A stretch of 64,000 nucleotides of DNA, taken from Bacteroidota bacterium (GTDB lineage Bacteria > Bacteroidota > Bacteroidia > Cytophagales > Cyclobacteriaceae). The DNA lies in contig JAEYWY010000022.1 of assembly GCA_023428695.1 (NCBI GenBank), positions 235,104 through 299,103 of the forward strand, in the 5' to 3' direction. A program made the position numbers and the translations under genes. Positions 52,037-60,329 of the stretch are shown one piece after another; the stretch's first letter is position 1; each line of letters opens with the position of its first letter. The notes beneath the pieces are model-generated. The model did no database searches. It was not told the origin of the DNA and saw only the letters and a list, made by a program, of their open reading frames with translations.

Positions 52037-52840
52037 ATGGAGATTGGTATTAACAACTACCTCAAAAGAATTTCATCAGAGCTTTTAATTAAGAGTAATA
52101 GTCTCACCGGAATCAACATTTCCAAGTCGTTGGACATACTGGGCAGAAACTTAAAGGAGCATTTTACAAATGAACTGAGTTTTATTAATGTATTCGGATC
52201 GTACTCTCGCGGAACAATCCTACCGAGAACGTTTGATAAGAACTCAGATATTGATGTCCTAATTGGGTTTAAAACACATAGCTCAAAATTGAAACCAGAG
52301 TCTTACAGGGAGAGATTAATGAAATTTGCTTTTAAGCATTACCCATCTGCACGAATAATGAAGGATCACCCATCGATAGTTGTTGAACTAAATCATATTA
52401 ATTTTGATTTAGTTCCTGGTATTTTTGACAGTGGCGTTTTTTATGATAGCATAGAAATTCCGGACAAGGACGGCGGATGGATGGAGACTGAACCGAAAAA
52501 GTTCAACAAAAAGCTTACTGACGCAAATACCTCTTATAAATCAATCGTAAAGCCTATCGTGCGATTTTTGAAAGTCTGGAATGCTAATGAGGGGTATCCT
52601 TATTATTCCTTTGATCTCGAATCAGCCATAGTGGATATGAACTTCAGCGGCGATACTTTTGCAACCGGATTTTTGTACGCCATCGACAACCTTCCCACAT
52701 ATTCATTGCCAAACGTTTCATCAAAAAAAGTTGATGTATTGCGTAACAACGCAAAATGGATTCGCGAATATATCGAACGCGAAGACCTGTCAAAAGCTAA
52801 AGAAGTTGTAAGGCGAATCATTCCAATCGGGATTGAATAA
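52037..52840 (+). CDS. Second CD-NTase-like nucleotidyltransferase
   Basis: 267 residues, 4 bp after the effector gene. Core motifs: Gly54-Ser55 in VFGSYSRGTILPRTFDKNSDIDVLIGF, Asp71 and Asp73 (DID), third Asp124 in NFDLVPGIF, then SYKSIVKPIVRFLKVWNANEGYPYYSFDLE. So both CD-NTases in this operon keep all three catalytic acids. It is shorter than most such enzymes (300-400 residues) and lacks the charged tail of the first one. It could make a different nucleotide, form a heterodimer, or act as a regulator or antitoxin-like enzyme. Confidence 0.88.
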   Translation: MEIGINNYLKRISSELLIKSNSLTGINISKSLDILGRNLKEHFTNELSFINVFGSYSRGTILPRTFDKNSDIDVLIGFKTHSSKLKPESYRERLMKFAFKHYPSARIMKDHPSIVVELNHINFDLVPGIFDSGVFYDSIEIPDKDGGWMETEPKKFNKKLTDANTSYKSIVKPIVRFLKVWNANEGYPYYSFDLESAIVDMNFSGDTFATGFLYAIDNLPTYSLPNVSSKKVDVLRNNAKWIREYIEREDLSKAKEVVRRIIPIGIE

Positions 52841-52973
52841 AGGGCAAATTAAAGACATGCAAAGTTACGGTCATTCGGAATTAATCGAAGTTGTGATAGC
52901 TTAACGCTCACTGACCTTTTGAAATACAATAAAGCATCCAATTCCTTTATCCCGTGTTAGCAACTATAAAGTC
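52841..52973. other. Intergenic interval with imperfect inverted repeat
   Basis: 133 bp between the second CD-NTase and the 459-residue protein. GCTTAACGC (52899-52907) and GTGTTAGC (52954-52961) form imperfect inverted ends resembling integron attC ends, but the inner boxes do not pair. The downstream gene probably has its own promoter here. Confidence 0.4.
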
Positions 52974-54353
52974 ATGGACAAAAAAGATTTTTTTGACGAA
53001 CAAAATGCCAAGTTTTTCACCTTCCTGAATGAAATGTTTGAATTGAAGAAGAATAGAACTTGGAAGGAAATTTCACAATCAATAACACTATTCAAAATCA
53101 AAAGAACCTACCGCGTCTTTGCGGAACTTTTTCCGAGAAAATACGACTATGTAAATGAACTTAAAAAATGCAAAGATCAATTTTCATGCATCCACTACAG
53201 CACGCTTAAGGGACGAAGCATCATTGATGAAGTCGTCAGGTTTTCATTATATTCAGAAAAGATACTGGTTTTTCATCCACTCCAAAACCCAGCCGTAACC
53301 AATCAGAGCATGAATCCCGGTCGTGATCCAAAAAGTTGGATGCCGGATTTCTTAGAAGCACTTCATTTTTATATTGTAATCCAAAAATGGGTGGCGGCAG
53401 GTGTCGTAAAACTTATCGTTAATCCTTATGATTATGATTTAAGTGTTAAAACAAAACTTGAACCGCGAATTTTGGAAAGAGCCAAAAAAATACAGGCAAG
53501 GGCAAAGGGAGACGTAAGCGAACATGATATTAATGAAGCACAGCGAGAGTTTGCGGAACAACTGGCAGCCTCTTTTAAAGACAGGGATAAAAGTCAAATT
53601 GTCAAGGCAATCCTGCAACTTCAAAATCCGGTTTTTACAGTCCCTGAGGCCCAACAATTTGCCGATCAAATCATTCAAGCCGCCCCCGATATCAATCCCC
53701 TATATAGCCATTTAAACATCCCGTTAAACACCAGCATGGTAATGACGACAAAAGGTGGTGGCCCTTTGGAGTCAATTTTGTTCTTAACAGAAGTTACCGG
53801 TGGGCATATTTACACACCGAAAGAAAGAACGTGGGAACAGCTTAAAGAATTTGGTTCTAACGAGATGTGGACGAAAATAAATCAAACTTTCTTTAAGATT
53901 CCACTTTCTTTTTTAAACAATGTAGATACAGCATTTGCCTTAGAAATACGCAAGGAAAATAAACTATCTGGTGTGCGGACCGAAATACGCAAGCTCTTCT
54001 CGGAACTTTCTTCTATTGACATTAAAGAACTTACTGAGTCAAAATTTCGGGATTTGCATGATTGCTTTAAGGAGGAGATAAAGAGAGCCGATGCAGAATG
54101 GTCTCAAATCCAGAAGCAAGCTACGACCGCCAGAGCTTACTGGTTCGCCACGAGTGTCGGTGTTCCAATTGTTACAAATGAAATGTCATTGATACCTCTT
54201 GCTTTGACTTCAGCAGCATGGCTAATACAGAATGAATCAACGCACAACCGAAGCCAACAATTATTCAGGAAAACTCAACCAATCTCAATGTTTATTGATC
54301 TCAAAAATAAAAGACAAACATTTTTCAGTGAGCTTAAAAACTGCCTGCTTTAA
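52974..54353 (+). CDS. Unrecognised 459-residue protein in the defence island
   Basis: No family recognised. The protein is soluble for most of its length, with aromatic and charged clusters: KILVFHPLQNPAVTN, NPGRDPKSWMPDFLEALHFYIVIQKWVAAGVVKLIVNPYDYD, a helical charged middle (KIQARAKGDVSEHDINEAQREFAEQLAASF), and MVMTTKGGGPLESILFLTEVTGGHIYTPKERTW. Near residues 390-425 (AYWFATSVGVPIVTNEMSLIPLALTSAAWLI) it has moderately hydrophobic helices that might contact a membrane. It is A+T-rich like the CBASS genes and sits between them and the tRNA. It may be extra cargo or a further effector. Confidence 0.75.
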   Translation: MDKKDFFDEQNAKFFTFLNEMFELKKNRTWKEISQSITLFKIKRTYRVFAELFPRKYDYVNELKKCKDQFSCIHYSTLKGRSIIDEVVRFSLYSEKILVFHPLQNPAVTNQSMNPGRDPKSWMPDFLEALHFYIVIQKWVAAGVVKLIVNPYDYDLSVKTKLEPRILERAKKIQARAKGDVSEHDINEAQREFAEQLAASFKDRDKSQIVKAILQLQNPVFTVPEAQQFADQIIQAAPDINPLYSHLNIPLNTSMVMTTKGGGPLESILFLTEVTGGHIYTPKERTWEQLKEFGSNEMWTKINQTFFKIPLSFLNNVDTAFALEIRKENKLSGVRTEIRKLFSELSSIDIKELTESKFRDLHDCFKEEIKRADAEWSQIQKQATTARAYWFATSVGVPIVTNEMSLIPLALTSAAWLIQNESTHNRSQQLFRKTQPISMFIDLKNKRQTFFSELKNCLL

Positions 54354-54588
54354 TCCTCCGCTGATTCCCAATGTAGGTCGAAATCGCTTTTTCAGTGAAG
54401 GTAGGACGTAACTGGTTCAGTTAGTGGGAAACCGAATGAAATTGCGCTTAATTCTAAAAATACTTACTGCCCAGCAAAATATGCGCAGTCGAATTCCCAA
54501 CAATTCCTGGTATTGCTCATGGCTACACACAGCTATCATTTCAGCAATCCAGATCTTTAGAATTTGTCCTAATGTTGTCCTAATAAAT
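54354..54588. other. Non-coding interval at the tRNA end of the island
   Basis: About 235 bp with only short, unlikely frames. It contains a direct repeat TTGTCCTAAT at 54564-54573 and 54575-54584. No integrase is recognisable. Confidence 0.5.
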
Positions 54589-54624
54589 AAAAAAAGCCTT
54601 CAATCTTTCCAGATCAAAGGCTTT
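54589..54624 (-). terminator. Terminator of the tRNA-Cys transcript
   Basis: On the minus strand AAGCCTTTGATC... pairs with AAGGCTT and is followed by TTTTT, ending 5 bp after the tRNA 3' end (arms 54616-54624 and 54594-54601). Confidence 0.7.
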
Positions 54625-54628
54625 CCAG

Positions 54629-54699
54629 AGGTCTCGAGCGGATTCGAACCGCTGTACAAGCTTTTGCAGAGCTCTGCCTAGCCACTCGGCCACGAGACC
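54629..54699 (-). tRNA. tRNA-Cys (anticodon GCA)
   Basis: A 71-base cloverleaf on the minus strand: acceptor GGTCTCG (54693-54699) pairs with CGAGACC, D arm GCC-GAGTGGCTA-GGC, anticodon stem AGAGCT/AGCTT with loop CTGCAAA giving GCA, and T arm GCGGTTCGAATCCGC. The CCA end is not encoded. Its 3' end points toward the accessory island, as expected for an island entering at a tRNA 3' end. Confidence 0.93.
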
Positions 54700-54885
54700 G
54701 GAAAAAAGCTTCAAGCTACTAGCTTCTGGCTGCAAGCTTGAGGCTGCAAGTTTTAAAGTTTAAAGTCTAAAGTTCAGAAGTCTAAAAGTGCCCGAGCTGC
54801 CTCCAACTTTTAACTTTCATCTTTCACCTTTCAACTCGAATTCAAAAGTATAAAAAACACCTTTGAATTCAACGGAAACAAAAAG
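54700..54885. other. Low-complexity interval between tRNA-Cys and rpsA terminator
   Basis: Short irregular repeats such as GCTGCAAG/GGCTGCAAG and TTTAAAGTCTAAAG, plus polypyrimidine text. No gene or known RNA. Confidence 0.5.
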
Positions 54886-54914
54886 AAAAGGTGGCATACA
54901 AACAACCACCTTTT
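54886..54914 (-). terminator. Terminator of rpsA
   Basis: AAAAGGTGG (54886-54894) pairs with CCACCTTTT (54906-54914), a perfect 9-bp stem with A/T flanks, 18 bp downstream of the rpsA stop on the minus strand. Confidence 0.8.
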
Positions 54915-54932
54915 CAAAGATTTATCTCAGGC

Positions 54933-56942
54933 TTATTCGCCTTTGGTTTCACCACCGCCCTGCATCTTCTCTTTCAGCGCACTAAGTGCTTCAAGATCGC
55001 CGAGCGTTGATTTTTCATTCTGCTGATTAATCGACTGGATAGATGTACCGCCTTTTTGCTGACCCTTTCCTTTTCCGGCAGCGCCTTTCGCAGGTGCTTT
55101 AGGCTCTTCTTCCTGTGACCAGGTAGCCTTGTGCGACAGCACGATACGTCTGTCATCCTTCGAAAACTCAAGCACTTTGAAATCAACAGCGTCACCAACT
55201 TCCACTTTCGAACCATCTTCCTTCGCGAGGTTCTTCGCAGCTACGAAACCTTCAATGCCGTACGGCAACTCGAGGATCGCGCCTTTGTCGTTCTTGCTGG
55301 TGATTGTCGCCTTGTGAACAGATCCCACAGTGAATACTGTTTCGAAAGTATCCCACGGGTTCTCTTCGAGGTGCTTGTGGCTGAGCGCAAGTCTGCGGTT
55401 AGCAGCATCTAGCTCAAGTACCTGTACTTCCATCGTTTCGCCAACTTTCACAAACTCCGAAGGGTGTTTGATCTTGCGGGTCCAGCTCAGGTCGGACACG
55501 TGAACAAGTCCGTCGATACCTTCTTCGAGTTCGATGAACAAACCGAAGTTCGTCAGGTTGCGCACGATACCTTTGTGGCGTGTACCCACAGCGTATTTCG
55601 TCAGCACATCCTGGCGTGTCCACGGATCTTCGGTGAGTTGCTTGATGCCGAGTGACATCTTGCGCTCGTCGCGATCCAGTGTCAGCACAACGGCTTCCAC
55701 TTCGTCGCCAACTTTCATGAAGTCCTGAGGATTGCGCAGGTGTTGCGACCAGCTCATTTCGCTTACGTGGATCAGACCTTCAACGCCAGGCTGAAGTTCG
55801 AGGAATGCCCCGTAGTCAGCCACGTTAACGATCCGGCCCTTAACTTTCGAACCAACCTGGATGTCGGCAGAAAGTGCATCCCACGGATGAGGCGTAAGTT
55901 GCTTCATACCGAGAGAGATACGCTTCTTGTCTTCATCGAAGTCAAGCACAACAACCTTAACGGTCTGGTCAAGCTTGAGAACTTCTTCAGGGTGATTGAT
56001 ACGGCCCCAGCTGATATCCGTGATGTGAAGGAGTCCGTCGACGCCACCAAGATCGATGAACACACCGAAGTTGGTCATGTTCTTGATCACACCTTCGAGT
56101 ACCTGACCTTTTTCGAGGTTGGTAAGGATAGCTGCTTTTTGTTGTTCGAGATCTTTCTCGATGAGTATCTTATGCGATACAACGACGTTATCGTTGGTGT
56201 AGTTGATCTTCACCACCTTAACCTCGATGTTCTTGTTAACATAGATATCGAAATCGCGTATAGGCTTCACGTCGATCTGTGAACCAGGAAGGAACGCTTC
56301 GATACCAAATACGTCTACGATAAGACCACCTTTGGTTCTGCGTTTCACAAATCCTTCGATCACTTCGTCGTTGTCGAGCGCCTTCTGAACGTATTCCCAT
56401 CCTTTCACCAGCTTGGCCTTGCGGCGGCTGAGCACGAGCTGACCCATTGCATCTTCGCGCTCTTCGATGAAGATATCCACGAGATCACCGATCTTCAGGT
56501 TCTGCATATCCTTGAATTCCGCGAGGGGAACAAGACCGTCAGACTTGAAACCGATATTCAGAATTACGTCGCGATCGTTGATGCCAACCACGGTTCCCTG
56601 TACTACTTCGCCGGTTTCAACGGTAGTAACGGTGCCGGAGTAAAGCTTCTCCATTTCGCTGCGCTGTTCCTTGCTGTAGCCTTCGCCGAAACCTTTGCTT
56701 GCAAACGCTTCGAAGTCAAATTCACCAGGAACCTGCTTTTCGTAACGTGCTTTTTTCAGTTCAGACACAGGAATCGCTTCGTTGCCGATCTCTTCTTTTT
56801 GAGCTGACCGGATGTCTTTCATCGGATCGTCTTCGTCAACGTCAATTTTGCCGGCTGCTTTTCCTTTTGCAGGAGCCTTTGCCGTGTCTTTAGGTTCAGC
56901 TGTTTTCCGGGGTCTTTCGCCCGGTCTTGATGTTTTAGCCAT
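54933..56942 (-). CDS. rpsA: 30S ribosomal protein S1
   Basis: 669 residues. A charged Lys/Ala/Pro-rich N-terminal extension of about 100 residues is followed by six S1 (OB-fold) repeats, roughly at 109-178, 196-260, 283-350, 370-436, 455-522 and 540-605, e.g. VLEGVIKNMTNFGVFIDLGGVDGLLHITDISW and VKGRIVNVADYGAFLELQPGVEGLIHVSEMSW. A Gly/Lys/Gln-rich tail ends the chain. It binds mRNA and helps initiation where Shine-Dalgarno sequences are weak, as in this phylum. The N- and C-terminal extensions are common in Bacteroidota S1. Single gene with terminator. Confidence 0.97.
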   Translation of the reverse strand: MAKTSRPGERPRKTAEPKDTAKAPAKGKAAGKIDVDEDDPMKDIRSAQKEEIGNEAIPVSELKKARYEKQVPGEFDFEAFASKGFGEGYSKEQRSEMEKLYSGTVTTVETGEVVQGTVVGINDRDVILNIGFKSDGLVPLAEFKDMQNLKIGDLVDIFIEEREDAMGQLVLSRRKAKLVKGWEYVQKALDNDEVIEGFVKRRTKGGLIVDVFGIEAFLPGSQIDVKPIRDFDIYVNKNIEVKVVKINYTNDNVVVSHKILIEKDLEQQKAAILTNLEKGQVLEGVIKNMTNFGVFIDLGGVDGLLHITDISWGRINHPEEVLKLDQTVKVVVLDFDEDKKRISLGMKQLTPHPWDALSADIQVGSKVKGRIVNVADYGAFLELQPGVEGLIHVSEMSWSQHLRNPQDFMKVGDEVEAVVLTLDRDERKMSLGIKQLTEDPWTRQDVLTKYAVGTRHKGIVRNLTNFGLFIELEEGIDGLVHVSDLSWTRKIKHPSEFVKVGETMEVQVLELDAANRRLALSHKHLEENPWDTFETVFTVGSVHKATITSKNDKGAILELPYGIEGFVAAKNLAKEDGSKVEVGDAVDFKVLEFSKDDRRIVLSHKATWSQEEEPKAPAKGAAGKGKGQQKGGTSIQSINQQNEKSTLGDLEALSALKEKMQGGGETKGE

Positions 56943-57061
56943 TAAAATTGCCCTTCATTTACATGCAGCTACCGGGCCTCGTAACTGCAAATTTTGGTTA
57001 ATAATGCCCTTTCTGACTCAGAAAGGACCCACTCGTCCGAGCAGGGCCGCAAATTTAAGAA

Positions 57062-57258
57062 ACTGGGATTAAAGGATGAAGGATTTACGCGATGATTTGA
57101 CTGGGATGGAAGGATTAAGGGATTTCCAGGATGGATTTCACGCGATTTGAAGGATTTGCGAGATCCGCAGCCACCGCCTTTAATCTCGCTCAATTTTTTC
57201 AAATCCATCAAAATCCCGCTAATCAATCCCGCCCATCCCTTAATCCCTGAATCCCAGT
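57062..57258. repeat. 197-bp imperfect inverted-repeat element of GGATT motifs
   Basis: Terminal 9-bp inverted repeats ACTGGGATT (57062-57070) and AATCCCAGT (57250-57258). Internally GGATTAAGGGAT (57112-57123) pairs with ATCCCTTAATCC (57235-57246), and TGGATTT (57132-57138) with AAATCCA (57201-57207). The arms are GGATT-rich on the left and AATCC-rich on the right. It encodes nothing; it is probably a dispersed intergenic repeat able to form a long hairpin. Confidence 0.75.
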
Positions 57259-57500
57259 CCCGGTTGGGCGGCTGGCCCCTTATGCGAGCTCCTCCGTTTC
57301 AGACCCTGCTCCGGGCCACCGGGCTTTCCGCTCCAAGCCTCTCACTTCCGATTGTTTTTAATTCCGTCAATAATCATGTCCATCAGCCTAATCATTTAAT
57401 CAGCGGTCCGCTTTCCGCTGCAATCCCTGCCGCGGGTCTACACCAGATCGAAGCTTCTGATCCTTTCCAAAAAAAAACAGCCACGCTGTAAAACATCAAA

Positions 57501-57520
57501 GGCAGCCACATCGGACTGCC
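57501..57520 (-). terminator. Possible terminator after the TolC-family gene
   Basis: GGCAGCC/GGACTGCC hairpin with one bulged base, 29 bp downstream of the tolC stop on the minus strand and followed by a weak T-rich run. A T-run on the other side means it could act in both directions. Confidence 0.4.
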
Positions 57521-57548
57521 TTCAAGTTTTTTCATTTCTGTTTATGAA

Positions 57549-58919
57549 TCATTGCTCAACCATCGCAGAAACATTCAATGTTCCTAACGCATACTCCAGC
57601 AATATCTTTTGGAACATAAGGGTCACCTCCGCCTGCGCCTGCGACGATGCGCCCTGTACGTAGGTTTGTGTCGCCTGCGCAAGGTCTACCGGACTGACCA
57701 CACCGAGTATGAGACTTTCCTGCTGGGTTTTGAGTGCAAGTTCCCCGGCGCGGTGCTGGACCTGGCTGGCCTCGTACGACTGGATTGCGGTGAGATAATT
57801 ATTGTAAGTGCGCTTCACGTCAATCTTGATGCTCTTCTCCAGATTTTCCTTTTCCAACACCGAGTTCTCGTAAGTTACCTTGCTGAACACCCTGTTGTTT
57901 CGTGTCACAAGCCGGTCGAACAACGGAATAGTAACGGATACGCCATACGACGTGCTCGGAAAAATATTGGTGAACTGGTTGGAGAAACTGCCATACGCAG
58001 GGGTTTCCTTCAGCGTGGAAATGTATTGGGAACCATACGAAGCAAACAAGGTGAGCGATGGCAGATAGCCATTAACCGCGGCGCGAAACGCATGCTGATT
58101 TGCCCTGGCCTGAAACTCCGCACGGTGCAGGTCCTCGCGGTTTGTCAAAGCAACCTGATACAAGCTATCAAGGTTCATATCGACATAATCAAGAGCAAGC
58201 GTACGGTCAGGACGTTGTACAGCAAAGGGTACAGCGGGATCAAGCTGAAGTGTCTGCGCCAGCAAAGCTTTGTCATTCTCGAGAGTGACTTTCGCACGCA
58301 GTGCGGTCACGCGAAGATTGCTGACCTGCGCCTCCTGCGTATACAAATCAGATTCAGCGCGTGCTCCGAGCCGCACCTGCTCCTTAAGCTGATCAAGTAC
58401 GGCGACCTGTGCATTATACGTTTCTTCAGCAATACGCAGCAGCTCCTGGTCAAGCATCACCTGCAGGTATTGATTCGCGACATTCGCGACCACGTCCTGC
58501 TCGGTCCGCTTTACGTTGGAAGTCTGTGCCTTCAACAGGTTTGACGCCCGCATGGATGAGTTGATGCGATTGAACCCATTGAAGAGCGTCATACCCGCTT
58601 CAATACTTGCGTTGACGTTGTCGACGCTGAGATCAAGGAGTTCCCCGCCGTCAGGGTTAGGCTGCTGACCATCGGTGTGAACAGCGGTTCCTGTTATCTG
58701 AACACCCGGAAGGAACGCGGCTATTGACTGATTCTTTTGTACCTGCGCTGAAAACAAGTTGTTCTTTTCCTGGTTGAGCGTCACGTTATTTTTTAAGGCG
58801 ATCGTCAGCGCTTCCGAAAACGTCAGCGTCGACTGCGCTTCGCCGGATTGCGCACAAAGATTCATAGTTGCACCGGTCATCGCGAGACCCAGCACAAAAG
58901 CTGCACTTCTTTTCATCAT
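57549..58919 (-). CDS. TolC-family outer-membrane efflux protein
   Basis: 456 residues (ATGs at 58919 and 58916). Signal peptide ends NLCAQ. TolC/OEP repeats are clear: LTFSEALTIALKNNVTLNQEKNNLFSAQVQKNQSIAAFLPGVQITG in the first half and YQVALTNREDLHRAEFQARANQHAFRAAVNGYLPSLTLFASYG in the second, each a helix pair plus barrel strands. It forms the outer-membrane channel of an export system. The ABC ATPase gene is 7 bp upstream on the same strand, so they are co-transcribed; the permease and adaptor are not in the window. Confidence 0.93.
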   Translation of the reverse strand: MMKRSAAFVLGLAMTGATMNLCAQSGEAQSTLTFSEALTIALKNNVTLNQEKNNLFSAQVQKNQSIAAFLPGVQITGTAVHTDGQQPNPDGGELLDLSVDNVNASIEAGMTLFNGFNRINSSMRASNLLKAQTSNVKRTEQDVVANVANQYLQVMLDQELLRIAEETYNAQVAVLDQLKEQVRLGARAESDLYTQEAQVSNLRVTALRAKVTLENDKALLAQTLQLDPAVPFAVQRPDRTLALDYVDMNLDSLYQVALTNREDLHRAEFQARANQHAFRAAVNGYLPSLTLFASYGSQYISTLKETPAYGSFSNQFTNIFPSTSYGVSVTIPLFDRLVTRNNRVFSKVTYENSVLEKENLEKSIKIDVKRTYNNYLTAIQSYEASQVQHRAGELALKTQQESLILGVVSPVDLAQATQTYVQGASSQAQAEVTLMFQKILLEYALGTLNVSAMVEQ

Positions 58920-58926
58920 GATTTTC

Positions 58927-59613
58927 TTAAACGCTTGCTGTCACTAATGTGTCTTCCACTACGGCACCGTCAGCGACACGGACGATGCGTTTTCCGTAGC
59001 GTGCATTCTCTTCCGAGTGGGTCACCTGAATGATTGTGATTCCCTCCTCGTTGAGCTTCTGAAAAATTTCCATGATCTGACGGCCCTGATCCGAATGAAG
59101 ATTTCCGGTAGGTTCATCCGCCAGTAACAGTTTCGGCTGGCCAACGATCGCGCGGGCAATACCCACAAGCTGTTGCTGACCACCACTCAGTTGTTCAGGG
59201 AACAAATCCTTTTTGGCGACCATATTGAAACGGTCCAGCATCTCAGCTACCATACTCTTGCGCTGGCTGCCGCTGACACCTTTATATAACAACGGTGTTT
59301 CTATGTTTTCGTAAACCGTGAGTTCATCAATGAGGTGGTATGCCTGAAAGATGAAGCCGATGTAGTTTTTGTGCATATCCGACTTCTGCTTCTCCTTCAT
59401 CCGGTGAACCGGCTCGTCGAAGAAGAAGTATTCACCGGCTGACGGTTCATCCAGCATCCCGATAATGTTCATGAGTGTCGACTTTCCGGCACCGCTGGGG
59501 CCCATTATCGTCAGGAATTCGCCCTGTTGTACGTCCAGATTCACGCCCTTCAGGATGAATGTCCGCTGAAACCGGGAGTCAACATACTTATCAATGTCGC
59601 GTAGTTTTATCAT
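58927..59613 (-). CDS. ABC transporter ATP-binding protein, MacB/LolD type
   Basis: 228 residues. Walker A GPSGAGKST, Q-loop FIFQAYHLIDELTVYENIETPLLY, signature LSGGQQQLVGIARAI, Walker B LLLADEPTGNLHS and H-loop VTHSEENARYGKRIV, with the subgroup's typical FFFDEP and NIIGMLDEPSAGEY. It energises a MacB/LolD-type exporter. Directly followed (7 bp) by the TolC gene. The membrane subunit is missing here, so it must be encoded elsewhere. Confidence 0.93.
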   Translation of the reverse strand: MIKLRDIDKYVDSRFQRTFILKGVNLDVQQGEFLTIMGPSGAGKSTLMNIIGMLDEPSAGEYFFFDEPVHRMKEKQKSDMHKNYIGFIFQAYHLIDELTVYENIETPLLYKGVSGSQRKSMVAEMLDRFNMVAKKDLFPEQLSGGQQQLVGIARAIVGQPKLLLADEPTGNLHSDQGRQIMEIFQKLNEEGITIIQVTHSEENARYGKRIVRVADGAVVEDTLVTASV

Positions 59614-59801
59614 AGTAAACGTTACAATTGCCGGACTTTTGCCAACAATAGTGCCAACGAACAGATGCCGTCAATTCCGTTGGATTTGCATTGTTCTGGG
59701 TCAAAAGTCCGTCCGGATGTGAATATAGGTGTCCGAAATCGAGCGGTGAAATATTGGTGCAGGAAATTCAGGCCAGACAGCTCTCTCCTCGTTTTCGGGG
59801 G

Positions 59802-60215
59802 TCAAAAAACCAACGGGTACAAAATCACGTCAACCCTCCGGTTCATCTGCATCCCCGAAAAGCTGGTGTTTGAATAGACGGGATTTTCCAGGCCCCAGTC
59901 TTTTTTCGTGATCTTATGTTCGGGAATCGGTTTTTGAATCAACAGCTGCTCGACGGCGTTGCTGCGCATCTCGGACAGCCATTCATTAAAGGCTTTGCCG
60001 CCGATGGGATCGGTATGACTGATCAGTTGGATGGAATATTTTTCGAGAAGATCCGGCACGGAGTCGAGCCAGTGATACAGCTTTTCCGCCTGGTCTTGTG
60101 TCACATAATAGCTACCCCCGCCGAAGTAGATGCTGAGACGTATTTCGTCTTTCGCGGCCTGCCCAAACGCACAGGAAGCAGCCATTGACAAAACAGCTAT
60201 CGCCAGCATACGCAT
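59802..60215 (-). CDS. Small periplasmic OmpA-like protein
   Basis: 137 residues, ATGs at 60215 and 60209. Signal peptide ends AFGQ. The remainder is a lone OmpA-like fold: IRLSIYFGGGSYYVTQDQAEKLYHWLDS, IQLISHTDPIGGKAFNEWLSEMRSNAVEQLLI and MNRRVDVILYPLVF. The HTDPIGG and NRRVDV positions fit peptidoglycan binding, but it has no barrel or lipidation. Divergent from the S9 peptidase. Confidence 0.85.
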   Translation of the reverse strand: MRMLAIAVLSMAASCAFGQAAKDEIRLSIYFGGGSYYVTQDQAEKLYHWLDSVPDLLEKYSIQLISHTDPIGGKAFNEWLSEMRSNAVEQLLIQKPIPEHKITKKDWGLENPVYSNTSFSGMQMNRRVDVILYPLVF

Positions 60216-60329
60216 ATCCTAAGGTAAAAAATTTTACGTCAAACGCGGAGGCCGGCAGCCGTTTAAAAATTAACGTTTTGATAATTTCTGATTTTGAAAG
60301 AAACTTAGGCTCTCATTAACCTGACAACC

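Larger units (their letters stand above)
47498..54699. mobile_element. Probable tRNA-Cys-adjacent accessory/defence island
   Basis: Includes a broken toxin-antitoxin pair, a gene fragment, two regulators, a CBASS operon and a 459-residue orphan; richer in A+T than the flanks and ending at the 3' side of tRNA-Cys. No integrase or matching att repeat was found, so the left border (47.5-48.8 kb) and mobility are inference. Confidence 0.6.
56943..57548. other. Long non-coding interval with repeat element
   Basis: 606 bp between rpsA and the TolC gene. It contains the 197-bp inverted-repeat element described separately and then A+T/C-rich text without a convincing gene. The leader and promoter of rpsA must lie at its left end. 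Confidence 0.6.

Noticed and set aside
54424..54681. 85-residue plus-strand frame beside the tRNA
   Set aside because: It runs through the terminator and the tRNA-Cys gene on the opposite strand and has no family features.
47498..54699. Second att copy matching the tRNA-Cys 3' end
   Set aside because: I looked through 47-49 kb for the tRNA T-arm/acceptor sequence and saw none; island borders remain inferred.
57609..58544. 311-residue plus-strand frame
   Set aside because: Antisense to the TolC gene, which has signal peptide and both family repeats.
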